Shown here in pieces: positions 50,465-59,821 of a stretch of 64,000 nucleotides of DNA. Source of the DNA: an uncultured Bacteroidota bacterium (GTDB lineage: Bacteria; Bacteroidota; Bacteroidia; Flavobacteriales; Flavobacteriaceae); the NCBI GenBank assembly GCA_902512755.1, contig CABXKB010000006.1:1-64000 (forward strand). The letters are read 5' to 3'. The first letter of the stretch is position 1. Every line of letters begins with the position of its first letter. The notes beneath the pieces are model-generated. The model saw only the letters and a list, made by a program, of their open reading frames with translations, searched no databases and was not told the origin of the DNA. Both the position numbers and the translations under genes were made by a program.

Positions 50465-52162
50465 ATGGATGCACAAATATGGACCTATCTTTTGGTAGGA
50501 GTTACGTTTCTAATATATGTTTTAATTGCAATAGTTTCTAGGGCAGGATCAACAAAAGAGTTTTATGTAGCCGGAGGGGGTATAAACCCAATAGCTAATG
50601 GTATGGCTACTGCTGCAGATTGGATGTCTGCTGCTTCCTTCTTGTCAATGTCAGGTTTGATTGCTTTTATGGGTTTTTCGGGAGGACAGTATTTGATGGG
50701 CTGGACTGGAGGATATGTTCTTTTAGCTCTTTTACTTGCTCCTTATTTAAGGAAATTTGGCAAATTTACTGTACCTGATTTTATTGGAGAGCGCTATTAT
50801 TCTAAAAACGCTCGTTTGGTAGCATTAATTTGTGCACTCTTTGTTTCTTTCACTTATGTTGTTGGTCAAATGAAAGGTGTTGGTGTTGCATTTGCACGTT
50901 TTTTAAATGTTCCTTTTGATACTGGGGTACTTATAGGAATTGGAATTGTATTTTTTTATGCAGTATTAGGCGGTATGAAAGGGATTACCTACACGCAAGT
51001 TGCCCAATTTTGTGTTCTAATATTTGCTTTCACAGTTCCAGCTATATTCATTTCTCTTCAGATGACTGGAAACCCAATACCTCAATTAGGTTTTGGATCT
51101 AAAGGTGCTGATGGTGTTTACCTTTTAGAAAAATTAAATCAGCTTTCAGTAGATCTAGGATTTGATGCCTACACTGAGGTTAATAAAGATAATTTGATTA
51201 ATATGTTTTTTATAACTGGAGCTTTAATGTTTGGTACGGCAGGTTTACCTCATGTGATTGTTCGCTTTTTTACTGTTCCAAGAGTAAAAGATGCAAGAAT
51301 TTCTGCTGGTTGGGCCTTATTATTTATTGCAATTCTTTACACAACAGCCCCAGCAGTTGCAGTTTTTGCAAGGACAAACCTTATTAATACATTATCAAAT
51401 TCGTCTTATTCAGAAGTTCCAAATTGGTTCTCTAATTGGGAAAAAACAGGCTTGCTAACTTTTGAGGATAAGAATGGAGATGGTAAAATTCAATATGTGT
51501 CAGACGTAAATATAAACGAACTAAAGGTAGATCAAGACATAATTGTTCTTGCAAATCCTGAAATTGCTAATCTTCCGCCATGGGTAATAGGTCTTGTAGT
51601 TGCTGGAGGTCTCGCAGCTGCACTTTCAACTGCCGCAGGCTTATTATTAGTTATATCTACATCTATATCACACGATTTATTAAAAAATTATTTGCGGCCT
51701 AATATTAGCGAGAAAGGTGAACTTTTTGCAGCACGTGTTGCAATTGCAGTTGCAGTTCTAGCTGCAGGTTTAGCTGGATTGAATCCCCCTGGATTTGTAG
51801 CTCAAGTAGTTGCTTTAGCTTTCGGTTTAGCAGCATCATCATTTTTTCCTGCAATCATATTAGGTATTTTTGATAAGCGGATGAATCGAGAGGGCGCAAT
51901 GTCTGGGATGATTGTTGGAATATTATTTACTGCAACATATATTATTTATTTCAAGCCCCAACTAGGAGGGTCTGGTTTGCCTGAAGATTATTGGTTTGGA
52001 ATTTCTCCAGAGGGTATTGGAACTCTTGGGATGTTTTTTAATTTTATAATTGCTATTTTAGTTTCAAGATTTACTGCTCCACCATCAAAAGAAGTTCAAG
52101 AGCTAACAGAGCGCATAAGAACTCCAAGAGGTTCAGCTGCATCTAATGCATCTGTTCATTAA
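50465..52162 (+). CDS. sodium:solute symporter, ActP/VC_2705 type
   Basis: A 565-residue SSS-family transporter with about 13 spans. Signatures are KEFYVAGGGINPIANGMATA, ADWMSAASFLSMSG, TVPDFIGERYYSKNARLVAL, GGMKGITYTQVAQ and GGLAAALSTAAGLLLVISTS. The pairing with DUF4212 and an acetyl-CoA synthetase gene right after it (start 14 nt beyond the stop) points to acetate or a similar short carboxylate. The loop DKNGDGKIQYVSD has a possible EF-hand-like Ca site, as seen in this subfamily. Confidence 0.9.
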   Translation: MDAQIWTYLLVGVTFLIYVLIAIVSRAGSTKEFYVAGGGINPIANGMATAADWMSAASFLSMSGLIAFMGFSGGQYLMGWTGGYVLLALLLAPYLRKFGKFTVPDFIGERYYSKNARLVALICALFVSFTYVVGQMKGVGVAFARFLNVPFDTGVLIGIGIVFFYAVLGGMKGITYTQVAQFCVLIFAFTVPAIFISLQMTGNPIPQLGFGSKGADGVYLLEKLNQLSVDLGFDAYTEVNKDNLINMFFITGALMFGTAGLPHVIVRFFTVPRVKDARISAGWALLFIAILYTTAPAVAVFARTNLINTLSNSSYSEVPNWFSNWEKTGLLTFEDKNGDGKIQYVSDVNINELKVDQDIIVLANPEIANLPPWVIGLVVAGGLAAALSTAAGLLLVISTSISHDLLKNYLRPNISEKGELFAARVAIAVAVLAAGLAGLNPPGFVAQVVALAFGLAASSFFPAIILGIFDKRMNREGAMSGMIVGILFTATYIIYFKPQLGGSGLPEDYWFGISPEGIGTLGMFFNFIIAILVSRFTAPPSKEVQELTERIRTPRGSAASNASVH

Positions 52163-52175
52163 AAAAACATTTAAA

Positions 52176-54077
52176 ATGAATAATAAAATACGATCACTCT
52201 CAGGTTATTTTCACGAATATCAAAAAAGTATTCATCAACCTGAAAAGTTTTGGAGTAGGATTGCAGAATCTTTTTATTGGCAAAAGCCGTGGGATAAAGT
52301 TTTGTCATGGAATTTTAAAGATCCTGAAATTCACTGGTTCAAAAATGCAAAATTAAATATTACTGAAAATATTTTTGAAAGACATCTTTTTACTCATGGG
52401 GATAAAACTGCTATTATTTGGGAACCTAATGATATAAATGAAAAAGCGATACATATTTCATATAAGGAGCTTTTTGAACGAACTTGTCAGTTTTCAAATG
52501 CTCTAGAAGCTCAAGGAATAGAAAAAGGAGATAGAGTAATTATATACATGCCAATGATTCCTGAGGCTGCAATTGCTATGCTAGCTTGTGCTAGAGTTGG
52601 CGCTGTGCATTCAGTTGTTTTCGCTGGATTTTCCTCTTCTGCACTAGCAGATAGAATAAACGATTGTAAAGCTAAAATGGTTTTGACTTCAGATGGAAAT
52701 TATAGAGGGGCAAAAAATATTCCAGTTAAGGCAGTCGTAGATGAAGCTCTTGAAAAAACAACTTCAGTTGAAAAAGTGATTGTGTATAAGCGAACAGATG
52801 CAAAAGTTCAAATGAAATCAGGAAGAGATTTGTGGTGGCATGAAATTATTGAAGGACAAAATATAAAGCATAATGCTGCATCTATGGATTCTGAGGATCT
52901 TTTGTTTATTTTATATACTTCAGGCTCTACTGGAAAACCTAAAGGTGTTGTTCACACGACGGGTGGATATATGGTTTATTCACAATATTCTTTTTTAAAT
53001 GTATTCCAATATGAACAAAATGATATCTACTGGTGTACAGCTGATATAGGTTGGATCACAGGGCATTCTTATATTATCTATGGACCGTTATTAAGTGGTG
53101 CAACAACGCTTATGTTTGAGGGGGTTCCCACATATCCTCATCCTGGACGTTTTTGGGAGATTATAGATAAGTATAAAGTAAATCAATTTTATACAGCTCC
53201 TACAGCAATTCGTGCACTTCAAGCTCACGGTTTGGAACCCTTAGAACCACATAGTTTAGAATCTTTAAAAGTTATTGGCTCTGTGGGTGAACCAATTAAT
53301 GAAGAAGCCTGGCATTGGTATCATGACCATATTGGAAAAGGAAATTGTCCTTTGGTTGACACTTGGTGGCAAACAGAAACTGGAGGAATAATGATTTCTG
53401 CTTTGGCTGGAATCACTCCAAATAAACCTGCACACGCATCTTTACCACTACCTGGGATACAACCAATAATTGTAGATTCTGAAGGAAATGAATTGATAGG
53501 TAATAATGTAGAGGGTAATCTTTGTGTTAAATATCCTTGGCCTTCAATGATTCGAACTACTTATGGAGACCATAAACGATGTAAAGACACTTATTTTTCT
53601 ACTTATCCTGGAATGTATTTCACAGGAGATGGTGCAAAACGTGATCATGATGGTTATTTACGTATTTTAGGTCGTGTTGATGATGTGATGAATGTATCAG
53701 GTCATCGCATGGGAACGGCTGAAGTTGAAAATGCAATTAACGAGCATCCTAAAGTAATCGAATCAGCAGTGGTAGGTTATCCACATGATATTAAGGGACA
53801 GGGAATTTATGCTTACGTAATTTGTGATATGGAAGGGCGATCTGAAGAGAGTCTTATTGAAGAAATAAAAGACACAGTCCGAAAGATTATTGGGCCTATT
53901 GCAAAACCTGACCAAGTTCAAATTGTTTCTGGTCTCCCTAAAACTAGATCTGGAAAAATCATGCGTCGAATTTTAAGAAAGGTGGCTAGTAAGGATGTTT
54001 CTAATTTAGGGGATACTTCCACACTTCTTAATCCAGAGGTTATAGATGAAATAATAAAAGGAGCTAATATAAAATAA
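52176..54077 (+). CDS. acs: acetyl-CoA synthetase
   Basis: Activates acetate to acetyl-CoA through acetyl-AMP. The 633 residues start MNNKIRSLSGYFHEY; a start 30 nt upstream overlaps the symporter stop and is less likely. AMP-binding motif is LYTSGSTGKPKGVVHT. The WWQTETGG motif, YFTGDGAKRDHDGYLRI, GRVDDVMNVSGHRMGTAEVE and the C-terminal acetylation-site region LPKTRSGKIMRRILRK are all complete. With the two upstream genes it forms an acetate uptake and activation unit. Confidence 0.96.
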   Translation: MNNKIRSLSGYFHEYQKSIHQPEKFWSRIAESFYWQKPWDKVLSWNFKDPEIHWFKNAKLNITENIFERHLFTHGDKTAIIWEPNDINEKAIHISYKELFERTCQFSNALEAQGIEKGDRVIIYMPMIPEAAIAMLACARVGAVHSVVFAGFSSSALADRINDCKAKMVLTSDGNYRGAKNIPVKAVVDEALEKTTSVEKVIVYKRTDAKVQMKSGRDLWWHEIIEGQNIKHNAASMDSEDLLFILYTSGSTGKPKGVVHTTGGYMVYSQYSFLNVFQYEQNDIYWCTADIGWITGHSYIIYGPLLSGATTLMFEGVPTYPHPGRFWEIIDKYKVNQFYTAPTAIRALQAHGLEPLEPHSLESLKVIGSVGEPINEEAWHWYHDHIGKGNCPLVDTWWQTETGGIMISALAGITPNKPAHASLPLPGIQPIIVDSEGNELIGNNVEGNLCVKYPWPSMIRTTYGDHKRCKDTYFSTYPGMYFTGDGAKRDHDGYLRILGRVDDVMNVSGHRMGTAEVENAINEHPKVIESAVVGYPHDIKGQGIYAYVICDMEGRSEESLIEEIKDTVRKIIGPIAKPDQVQIVSGLPKTRSGKIMRRILRKVASKDVSNLGDTSTLLNPEVIDEIIKGANIK

Positions 54078-54081
54078 GAGT

Positions 54082-54339
54082 TTAAATTTCAGAACAGTAT
54101 TCTTCTCCGACTTCAAATTTGTCATAAGTTTCTTTTGTAACAATACCTTGTCTAACACCATCATCAGGGAGATTTGGCTGGTTAGGATTGTTGTAATAAT
54201 TAATATATTCATCTGTTTGTAAGACAAAATACAATTTTGTGTTTATCTCTACTTTTTGAATAATAATTCCACATCTTTCGTCAGATTTTTGACAATTTGT
54301 AAAGAGTATTAATATTCCAAGAATAATAAGCCTACACAT
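54082..54339 (-). CDS. small hypothetical lipoprotein
   Basis: An 85-residue protein with a lipoprotein signal (MCRLIILGILILFTNCQKSD, Cys16). The mature 70 residues are acidic and Tyr- and Asn-rich, with two further Cys that could form a disulfide. No family is recognised. It lies 5 nt downstream of murF on the same strand and converges on acs. Confidence 0.55.
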   Translation of the reverse strand: MCRLIILGILILFTNCQKSDERCGIIIQKVEINTKLYFVLQTDEYINYYNNPNQPNLPDDGVRQGIVTKETYDKFEVGEEYCSEI

Positions 54340-54344
54340 GGGTA

Positions 54345-55637
54345 TTATTTAGATTTGAAAAAGGGGATTAAACTTTCTAATTGAAAAAATCGTGACCCTT
54401 TGATTAAGATTGATTCAAAAAAATTATTTTTATTTTTTAAATGTTTTTTAAACATCTCAATTTTATCAAATTTAAAGATCTTATCAGATTCAACTGATGT
54501 TGCTTTAAAATTATCTCCTATAGTGAAAATAGCTCTGAATTTGTATTTAAGGCAAAGTTTGAGGATGTTTTCATGTTCTTCTTTAGTATGGCCTCCCAAT
54601 TCTAACATATCTCCTAAAATAACTGCTTTGTATTTGGATTGATTTTCTGCAAAAGCGCTTAAAGCAGCTTCCATGCTACTTGGATTTGCGTTATAAGCAT
54701 CTAATATGTAATTGACTTTATTTATAGTCAATTTCTGTGAACGATTGTTTTTCGATTCATACCCCTCTACAGCATTTTTAATATCAATTAATTTGACCTT
54801 AAAAATTACACCAAAAGCAATTGATGCAGCAATATTTGTCAAGTTGTAATCTCCGTGTAGAGGATTTTTAAAATTTAGCCCTTCAAATTGGAGTTGAGTC
54901 TTTCTTTTTTTTGAAATGTAACTTATTTTAAAATCATGGATTTCTTTACTTCCAAATTGAAGTACTTTTTGATTTTTAGTCTGTTTTAATTGCTCCAAAT
55001 CATCTCCATTAATTAAAATTCGACCTTTATTAAGAGTGAGATGTTTATACAATTCAGATTTTCCTTGAATTACTCCTTCTTTACCGCCAAAACCTTCCAA
55101 ATGCGCTTTTCCAAAATTAGTAATATATCCCCAATTGGGAAGTGAAATAGAACTGAGTAATTCTATCTCCTTCAAATGATTAGCTCCCATCTCTATTATA
55201 CCTATTTCATGTTTTTTGGTTAGTTTAAGTAGTGTCAAAGGAACACCAATATGATTATTAAAATTTCCTTCAGTAGCAAGAACGTTGTAATTTTTGGAAA
55301 GAACTTCGCGAATTAATTCTTTAGTGGTAGTTTTACCATTACTTCCTGTGATTGCAACGATTGGGATGTTTAATTCTTTTCTGTGATGACTTGCTAATTC
55401 CTGAAGAGAATTAAGAGTGTTTTCTACAACAATAATTTTAGAACTCAATTCAATTGAATCAAGGTTATCCACAACCACAAAAGAAGCTCCATTTTCAAAT
55501 GCATTTTTAGTAAAATGATTTCCATTGAAATTAGGTCCATTTAATGCAAAAAACAGGTTTCCTTTTTTAAGAGTTCTGGTATCTGTCGAAATTCCCGAAG
55601 AATTTAGAAAGATGCTATATAGTTTTTGTATCTCCAT
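54345..55637 (-). CDS. murF: UDP-MurNAc-tripeptide--D-Ala-D-Ala ligase
   Basis: Adds D-Ala-D-Ala to UDP-MurNAc-tripeptide. Mur ligase signatures: GISTDTRTLKKGNLFFALNG at the N-terminal domain, the P-loop AITGSNGKTTTKELI, EGNFNNHIGVPLTLL, MGANHLKEI, and YNANPSSMEAAL. The 430 residues are normal for the family. The ATG lies only 3 nt after the U-tract of the gldJ terminator, so it has essentially no leader of its own if read from gldJ. The order gldJ-murF is, as I recall, common in flavobacteria. Confidence 0.95.
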   Translation of the reverse strand: MEIQKLYSIFLNSSGISTDTRTLKKGNLFFALNGPNFNGNHFTKNAFENGASFVVVDNLDSIELSSKIIVVENTLNSLQELASHHRKELNIPIVAITGSNGKTTTKELIREVLSKNYNVLATEGNFNNHIGVPLTLLKLTKKHEIGIIEMGANHLKEIELLSSISLPNWGYITNFGKAHLEGFGGKEGVIQGKSELYKHLTLNKGRILINGDDLEQLKQTKNQKVLQFGSKEIHDFKISYISKKRKTQLQFEGLNFKNPLHGDYNLTNIAASIAFGVIFKVKLIDIKNAVEGYESKNNRSQKLTINKVNYILDAYNANPSSMEAALSAFAENQSKYKAVILGDMLELGGHTKEEHENILKLCLKYKFRAIFTIGDNFKATSVESDKIFKFDKIEMFKKHLKNKNNFFESILIKGSRFFQLESLIPFFKSK

Positions 55638-55640
55638 GAT

Positions 55641-55680
55641 AAAAAAAAAGCATCTTAAGTAAGATGCTTATTTTTTTTAT
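55641..55680 (-). terminator. intrinsic terminator of gldJ, directly before murF
   Basis: A 9-bp stem AAGCATCTT/AAGATGCTT (55648-55656 and 55661-55669) with the 4-nt loop, flanked by A7 on the left and T8 on the right of the plus strand, so it has a U-tract in both directions. On the minus strand it follows the gldJ stop by 2 nt and its U-tract ends 3 nt before the murF ATG. Confidence 0.85.
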
Positions 55681-55681
55681 A

Positions 55682-57340
55682 TTATCCGCGTCTTTTATGA
55701 CGAGCAGTCTTTTTGGTTTGACTTTTAGACCCTAGACGTGACATAGCACATCTAAATCCAATATAGTCTGTAGCTATATATTGTGGCAAATATCTCCTTT
55801 GAGCCGGATCTAACCAGTAGGCCCTATCTTTCCATGATCCACCTTTATAAACTCTTACTTCATCTGTTATCAGCGTTGTTCTTTTAGAATTCTTGTCGTA
55901 TTCACGAACACCGTCTACAACTTTAGGAGGGACAGGAGCATCGTACATTTGAGTTGTTTCAGGTTTTGAGTTTTCGTCTAGATCTCTTTTTCCTGCTGCA
56001 AAATTACGTGAAGATTCAGTATCTCCATCTCTAAAATTACGATTATCGCTCTCTGAAAAGTTTTGTCGCAAAAAGGTTTCATTTTCATCGATTGCAATTT
56101 GTTCAAGTTCACCAGGGAGGCGCTTGAGTAATACTTTACCATTGGGAAGAGTATCAAACACAAGCTCATCTGCAGCTACTATTTCAGCTTTGCCATCTTC
56201 TCCTATTAAAGTTTTTGTATATATATTTCCCCTGAAGTAGTTGAAGTCATTTGCTTCATCGTCAACTATTGGTCTATATACGTCAGCAACCCATTCTGAT
56301 ACATTTCCAGCCATATCATATATACCAAAGTCATTTGGAGGGTATTGTTTTACCTGTATCGTAATATCAGCACCATCGTCTGACCATCCTGCAATACCAC
56401 CATAATCTCCTTTGCCTAATTTAAAGTTAGCAAGCTGATCTCCTTCAGTACGTCTATCACTGGATCTAGTATACTCACCAGACCAAGGGTATTTTTTCTT
56501 CCCACGATAATTATTGTATTCTCGATCACCAACAAGTGATAAAGCAGCATATTCCCATTCAGCTTCAGTAGGAAGTCTGTATGAAGGTAGAAGAATTCCT
56601 TTTTCAACACCGGCATAAACTTTTACAATAGAATCACCTTTCTTTTCTTCTGAGTTTTTACCAGCTAATGTATCCATTTTATTACCATAAGCTGTTTCAG
56701 GTCTCTTTAAATATGCTTGTGTATTAAAAGTACTATTAGTACCAACCTCAGTATAGCGAACATCTTTTTGAACATAAGCTTCGCGTTCGATGATAAATTC
56801 GTTGACCCGATCTGTTCTCCATTCTGCGTATTGAACAGCTTGCAACCAATTTACCCCAACTACTGGGTATTCTGCATATGCAGGATGTCTTAAATAATTT
56901 GATGTTAATTCTTCTACATAGCCTAATTGATTTCTCCAAACTAGTGTATCTGGCAAAGCTCCTTCATAAATTTGTCTATAGCGAGGTTCCTGTATTGGGA
57001 AAACAAATTCTAACCAATCAAGATACTCCATATACATCATGTTTGTAACCTCAGTTTCATCAATATAAAAGGACATAACGTGCTGTTTATTTGGAGTATT
57101 ATTCCAGTCACGCATAACGTCATCTTGAACTTGACCTTTAGTAAATGTGCCCCCTTCAACAAAAACTAAACCTGGTCCTGTTTCTTGATCGTCAAAGTCT
57201 GTATTATATTGAAAACCACCTTTTTTGGAATTTATATCCCATCCTGTTCCACGAGAGGCATTACCACCACCACCACAACCAATCAAGACAAGCATTCCAA
57301 GGAGTGTGATTGAGAATTGTTTTAAATTACTCACGTTCAT
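55682..57340 (-). CDS. gldJ: gliding motility lipoprotein GldJ
   Basis: Part of the gliding machinery and needed for stability of GldK in Flavobacterium johnsoniae, hence for type IX secretion. The lipobox is LVLIGC (Cys22) after a start at 57340 (MNVSNLKQFS); an ATG at 57367 only adds nine residues. The body is an FGE-sulfatase (SUMF1-like) fold: LVFVEGGTFTKGQ, FYIDETEVTN, PVVGVNWLQAVQYAEWR, SYRLPTEAEWEYAAL, GIYDMAGNVSEWVADVY, and the final VYKGGSWKDRAYWLDPAQRR with GFRCAMS. Length 552 is normal. Confidence 0.93.
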   Translation of the reverse strand: MNVSNLKQFSITLLGMLVLIGCGGGGNASRGTGWDINSKKGGFQYNTDFDDQETGPGLVFVEGGTFTKGQVQDDVMRDWNNTPNKQHVMSFYIDETEVTNMMYMEYLDWLEFVFPIQEPRYRQIYEGALPDTLVWRNQLGYVEELTSNYLRHPAYAEYPVVGVNWLQAVQYAEWRTDRVNEFIIEREAYVQKDVRYTEVGTNSTFNTQAYLKRPETAYGNKMDTLAGKNSEEKKGDSIVKVYAGVEKGILLPSYRLPTEAEWEYAALSLVGDREYNNYRGKKKYPWSGEYTRSSDRRTEGDQLANFKLGKGDYGGIAGWSDDGADITIQVKQYPPNDFGIYDMAGNVSEWVADVYRPIVDDEANDFNYFRGNIYTKTLIGEDGKAEIVAADELVFDTLPNGKVLLKRLPGELEQIAIDENETFLRQNFSESDNRNFRDGDTESSRNFAAGKRDLDENSKPETTQMYDAPVPPKVVDGVREYDKNSKRTTLITDEVRVYKGGSWKDRAYWLDPAQRRYLPQYIATDYIGFRCAMSRLGSKSQTKKTARHKRRG

Positions 57341-57545
57341 ATAGCTCGTTATTAATTTAATAAACATAATGCAATATACAAATAATCGGTTTTAGCTGTT
57401 ATTGCAACTATGGTTTTAATTTATTTTGTATTAACAAAACGTTTTTATTTCTGAAATATTGCTTTTAAAACTTAAAACAATTAAATATTTTTTGATTAGA
57501 TAAGATTTTGTAAAAAAGAGCGTTAAAATGGAATACAAATAAATC

Positions 57546-58727
57546 ATGCGAACGCTAACTTTTTTTGCAATTATCTTTGCCTTAGGCACACTGATGGCTT
57601 TAGCTCAAAATTCAAATCGTGTGATTACAACTGGTGTGCCTTTTTTATTGATTACCTCTGATGCAAGAGCTGCAGGAATGGGCGACTTAGGCGTTGCCAC
57701 TTCAGCAGATAATTATTCTCAATACTGGAATCCAGCTAAATATGTTTTTGCATTAAATAAAAAAGGATTTGGATTAAGTTATACTCCTTACCTAAGTAAA
57801 TTAGTAGATGATATTTTTTTAGGAAATATTACTTATTACAGCAAGATTGATGATCGAAGTTCTTGGGCAACTAGTTTACGTTATTTTAGTTTAGGTGATA
57901 TTCAATTTAATGAGTTTATAGGCGGTTCAATAGTAGATCAAGGAATGGAGCGTCCTTCAGAGTTAACACTTGATTTATCTTACACACTTATGTTGAGTCA
58001 AAAATTTTCTATGGCTGTAGCGGGCAGATTTATATACTCTGACCTAAAGATAGCCAGAAATTCAGACACATCTTCAGCTAGTTCAATAGGAGTTGATATT
58101 GCTGCTTTTTACCAAAGCAAAATTTTTGATTTAAAATCTAATAAAGCAATTTTTAGATCGGGCTTAAATATTTCAAATGTAGGGCCAAAACTTAAATATG
58201 ATTCAGGAGAACAAAAAAGTTTCATTCCAACTAATTTGAGGACAGGAGTAGGCTTAGATTTATTAATTGATGAAAACAACAGCCTTGGTTTTTATGCTGA
58301 ATTTAGTAAGTTGTTAGTTCCTACTCCTGTTGCTGTATATGATGATAGCCAAAACTTGATAGGATATAGTCAACCAGATATTGACTTTATTAACGGTATC
58401 TTCACTTCATTTACTGATTCGCCTAATGGATTATCTGAAGAGTTAAGTGAGATTACAATTGCATTCGGTTTAGAGTATAGTTTTCAAGAGGCTTTTTCAA
58501 TACGAACAGGCTATTTTAATGAAAGTAAAGAAAAAGGTTCAAGACGTTACTTAACCATGGGAGCTGGATTTAATTTGAATTTTATTAATATTGATATATC
58601 TTATTTGTTTTCAACATCTGGTGTGAGAAATCCATTAGAAAATACCATTCGATTTTCTTTATCATTAAATCTGGATCAGTCCTCTTCTAAACCAACCGCC
58701 AACTATGGCAGTGATAATAGTTTGTGA
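57546..58727 (+). CDS. porV: type IX secretion outer membrane protein PorV
   Basis: A 393-residue outer-membrane beta-barrel with signal peptide (MRTLTFFAIIFALGTLMALA). The N-terminal TTGVPFLLITSDARAAGMGD and YWNPAKYVF are diagnostic of PorV. It carries T9SS cargo from the Sov translocon to the PorU sortase. It is divergent from gldJ. In F. johnsoniae porU lies between porV and gldJ, but no porU fits into the 205 nt here. Confidence 0.93.
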   Translation: MRTLTFFAIIFALGTLMALAQNSNRVITTGVPFLLITSDARAAGMGDLGVATSADNYSQYWNPAKYVFALNKKGFGLSYTPYLSKLVDDIFLGNITYYSKIDDRSSWATSLRYFSLGDIQFNEFIGGSIVDQGMERPSELTLDLSYTLMLSQKFSMAVAGRFIYSDLKIARNSDTSSASSIGVDIAAFYQSKIFDLKSNKAIFRSGLNISNVGPKLKYDSGEQKSFIPTNLRTGVGLDLLIDENNSLGFYAEFSKLLVPTPVAVYDDSQNLIGYSQPDIDFINGIFTSFTDSPNGLSEELSEITIAFGLEYSFQEAFSIRTGYFNESKEKGSRRYLTMGAGFNLNFINIDISYLFSTSGVRNPLENTIRFSLSLNLDQSSSKPTANYGSDNSL

Positions 58728-58819
58728 AGTATCTAAGAATTAGACTAAAACTTGCCTAAATTTAGCATAGAAATGAGTAATTTTGTACTCTATATATTGG
58801 AATAGTATATTAGGATTTT

Positions 58820-59821
58820 ATGAAAAAAATAACAAAAGAAACTTATCTTAATTGGTATACTAACATGCTTTTTTGGAGGAAGTTTGAAGATAAGCTAGCT
58901 GCAGTCTATATCCAACAGAAAGTACGAGGTTTTTTGCACTTATATAATGGTCAAGAGGCTGTGCTGGCGGGTTCACTTCATGCTATGGAAATTGGCAAAG
59001 ATCGGATGATTACTTCATACAGAAATCATGTTCAACCAATTGGAATGGGAGTAGATCCTAAAAAAGTGATGGCTGAATTATACGGTAAAGCTACTGGTAC
59101 ATCTCAAGGACTTGGTGGCTCAATGCATATTTTTTCAAAAGAACATAAATTTCATGGAGGACATGGAATTGTTGGAGGACAAATTGCTCTTGGCGCAGGT
59201 ATGGCATTTGGGGATAAGTATTTTGAACGTGACAATGTTACACTATGTTTTATGGGAGATGGGGCTGTACGTCAAGGTTCCTTGCATGAGACACTAAATT
59301 TGGCGACACTTTGGCAATTACCCGTTGTTTTTATAGTTGAAAATAATGGTTATGCCATGGGTACTTCTGTTGCAAGGACTGCTTCTCAACAAGAAATTTG
59401 GAAATTGGGACTTGGGTATGATATGCCTTGTGAACCCTGTGATGGGATGAATCCGTTGGCAGTTGCAAAAACAATGGATAAGGCTATCAGCCAAGCTAGA
59501 AAAGGGGGAGGGCCTTCATTCATTGAAATGAATACTTACAGATACCGTGGCCATTCTATGTCAGATGCACAACAATATAGAACTAAAGACGAAGTTGCAG
59601 AATATCGAAAAATAGATCCAATCACTCAAGTAAAAGATTTGATTTTATCAAAAAAATACGCAACGCAGAAAGAACTCGACCAAGTTGATTTGTCTATTAA
59701 AGAACGTGTAATCGAATGTGAAAAATTTGCTGAATCTTCACCTTACCCAGATAAAAGTTTAATGTATGATGCAGTCTATGAGCAAGAAGACTATCCATTT
59801 TTAAAACACAAATTGCAGTAA
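58820..59821 (+). CDS. pdhA: pyruvate dehydrogenase E1 component alpha subunit
   Basis: Thiamine diphosphate enzyme that decarboxylates pyruvate. The 333 residues show HLYNGQEAV, SYRNHVQPIGMG, GGSMHIFSKEHKFHGGHGIV and the ThDP motif MGDGAVRQGSLHETLN through EN-NGYAMGTSV, then TYRYRGHSMSD. Only the alpha subunit is present. Its TAA is followed at once by the ATG of the E2 gene, so the two are read from one mRNA. The beta subunit is not beside them. Confidence 0.94.
   Translation: MKKITKETYLNWYTNMLFWRKFEDKLAAVYIQQKVRGFLHLYNGQEAVLAGSLHAMEIGKDRMITSYRNHVQPIGMGVDPKKVMAELYGKATGTSQGLGGSMHIFSKEHKFHGGHGIVGGQIALGAGMAFGDKYFERDNVTLCFMGDGAVRQGSLHETLNLATLWQLPVVFIVENNGYAMGTSVARTASQQEIWKLGLGYDMPCEPCDGMNPLAVAKTMDKAISQARKGGGPSFIEMNTYRYRGHSMSDAQQYRTKDEVAEYRKIDPITQVKDLILSKKYATQKELDQVDLSIKERVIECEKFAESSPYPDKSLMYDAVYEQEDYPFLKHKLQ

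Noticed and set aside
57241-57300. CCACCACCACCAC run near the start of gldJ
   Set aside because: It encodes the Gly run right after the lipobox Cys (GCGGGGNA); not a separate repeat element.
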